DNA of 5,952 bases from an uncultured cyanobacterium (lineage in GTDB: Bacteria > Cyanobacteriota > Cyanobacteriia > Pseudanabaenales > Pseudanabaenaceae): positions 1 through 5,952 of the forward strand of contig CAIJEA010000507.1 of assembly GCA_903819605.1 (NCBI GenBank), given 5' to 3'. Shown in pieces: positions 5,624 to 5,952 of the stretch (position 1 is the stretch's first letter; each line of letters starts with the position of its first letter). The position numbers and the translations under genes were made by a program. The notes beneath the pieces were generated by a model. That model made no database searches. It was not told where the DNA came from and saw nothing but the letters and a program-made list of their open reading frames with translations.

Positions 5624-5831
5624 ATGCTCAATCTAGAAAAGATTTTAAAACAAGATAAGCAAATACGAGCAACGACAGGGCTAAACCGTCAAGCATTCGA
5701 AGCACTGTTACCAAGCTTTGAAGAAGCGTATCAGCAAATGCTCATGAAGAAGCATACTATGGCGAACATTAGGAGGCGGTAGAAAAGCAATATTGAGAAG
5801 CAGTGCAGACAAATTATTTTTCATCCTGTTG
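5624..5831 (+). pseudogene. frameshifted N-terminal fragment of an IS5-type transposase
   Basis: From the ATG at 5624 the frame reads MLNLEKILKQDKQIRATTGL, then NRQAFEALLPSFEEAYQQ. This is the N-terminal helical region of a large cyanobacterial IS5-family (HTH_Tnp_4/DDE) transposase group. This frame ends at 5782, but the next expected block LGGGRKA followed by SSADKLFFILL continues one base later in frame from 5769 to about 5831. A +1 (or -2) frameshift therefore lies near 5740-5768. There is no A- or T-run slippery site there, so decay is more likely than programmed frameshifting. Recognisable homology then stops: the DDE catalytic core is absent. No ribosome-binding site precedes the ATG and no obvious left terminal repeat is visible. 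A non-functional remnant. Confidence 0.7.
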
Positions 5832-5918
5832 TTATTAGACGACAATTAACTTATCCAGTCGCGACAATTAACTAGACCGATTGAGAGAAGAGGAGAAAAA
5901 ACGAAAGTACTAATTGTC
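5827..5918. mobile_element. candidate terminus of a TniA/TnsB-family transposon
   Basis: CGACAATTAACT occurs twice in direct orientation (5840-5851 and 5862-5873), 22 bases apart, about two helical turns. An inverted partial copy, TAATTGTC, lies at 5911-5918. Transposase homology upstream stops at about the TGTTGTTATTAGACGAC that starts at 5827. A TGT start followed by spaced GACAA(T)TTA repeats is the layout of ends bound by TniA/TnsB transposases, including Tn5053-like and type V-K CRISPR-associated Tn7-like elements of cyanobacteria. No transposition gene or CRISPR is in the window, so it could equally be a decayed IS end. The call rests on pattern only. Confidence 0.35.
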
Positions 5919-5930
5919 ATTTACCGAAAA

Positions 5931-5938
5931 GCGATCGC
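5931..5938. repeat. HIP1 octamer (right flank)
   Basis: GCGATCGC in noncoding sequence near the right edge. Between 5919 and 5952 nothing else is recognisable. Confidence 0.9.
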
Positions 5939-5952
5939 AAAATGAGATCCGC

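Noticed and set aside
5942..5952. ATG at 5942 as the start of a gene running off the edge
   Set aside because: Only three codons are visible and no ribosome-binding site lies at a suitable distance.

Overview
The window is a stretch of a cyanobacterial nitrogen-fixation (nif) cluster, all on the + strand, followed by a short block of broken genes and mobile-element debris. The cyanobacterial assignment rests on four things: NifD and NifK sequences of cyanobacterial type, five copies of the HIP1 octamer GCGATCGC, C/G-rich fold-back repeats between genes, and remnants of gene families common in cyanobacteria. The gene order is nifH-nifD-nifK-nifV-nifZ-nifT. This differs from the Anabaena/Nostoc order, where nifE and nifN follow nifK, and nifD shows no interrupting excision element. 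A non-heterocystous filamentous cyanobacterium (Pseudanabaena- or Leptolyngbya-like) is a reasonable but unproven guess.

Layout: 1-138 is the 3' end of nifH (Fe protein). A perfect 10-bp hairpin (151-175) lies between nifH and nifD. nifD (218-1720) and nifK (2015-3553) encode the alpha and beta subunits of the MoFe protein, and all metal-cluster ligands I could check are present. Each is followed by an 80-85 bp two-hairpin C/G-rich repeat of the same architecture (1767-1851 and 3560-3639). nifV (3727-4857, homocitrate synthase) has a strong ribosome-binding site and overlaps nifZ (4847-5104) by 11 bases. A near-perfect hairpin covers the nifZ stop, and nifT (5159-5362) follows.

Together these genes give the catalytic core (NifH, NifD, NifK), the organic ligand of FeMo-cofactor (homocitrate from NifV), a P-cluster maturation helper (NifZ) and a small conserved accessory protein (NifT). 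The hairpins after nifH, nifD and nifK could set unequal transcript levels along the operon.

From the nifT stop to the right edge (5363-5952) I see no intact gene. On the minus strand there is the first ~20 codons of an unidentified small protein, cut off exactly at nifT, and the last ~54 codons of a DUF5615 (PIN-like, toxin-type) protein. On the plus strand there is a frameshifted N-terminal piece of an IS5-type transposase. This is followed by repeated GACAATTA motifs that look like the end of a TniA/TnsB-family (Tn7/Tn5053-like) transposon running towards or past the window edge. No CRISPR array, tRNA or rRNA was seen. The nif genes are ordinary members of known families; the less described material is the intergenic repeats and this decayed right flank.
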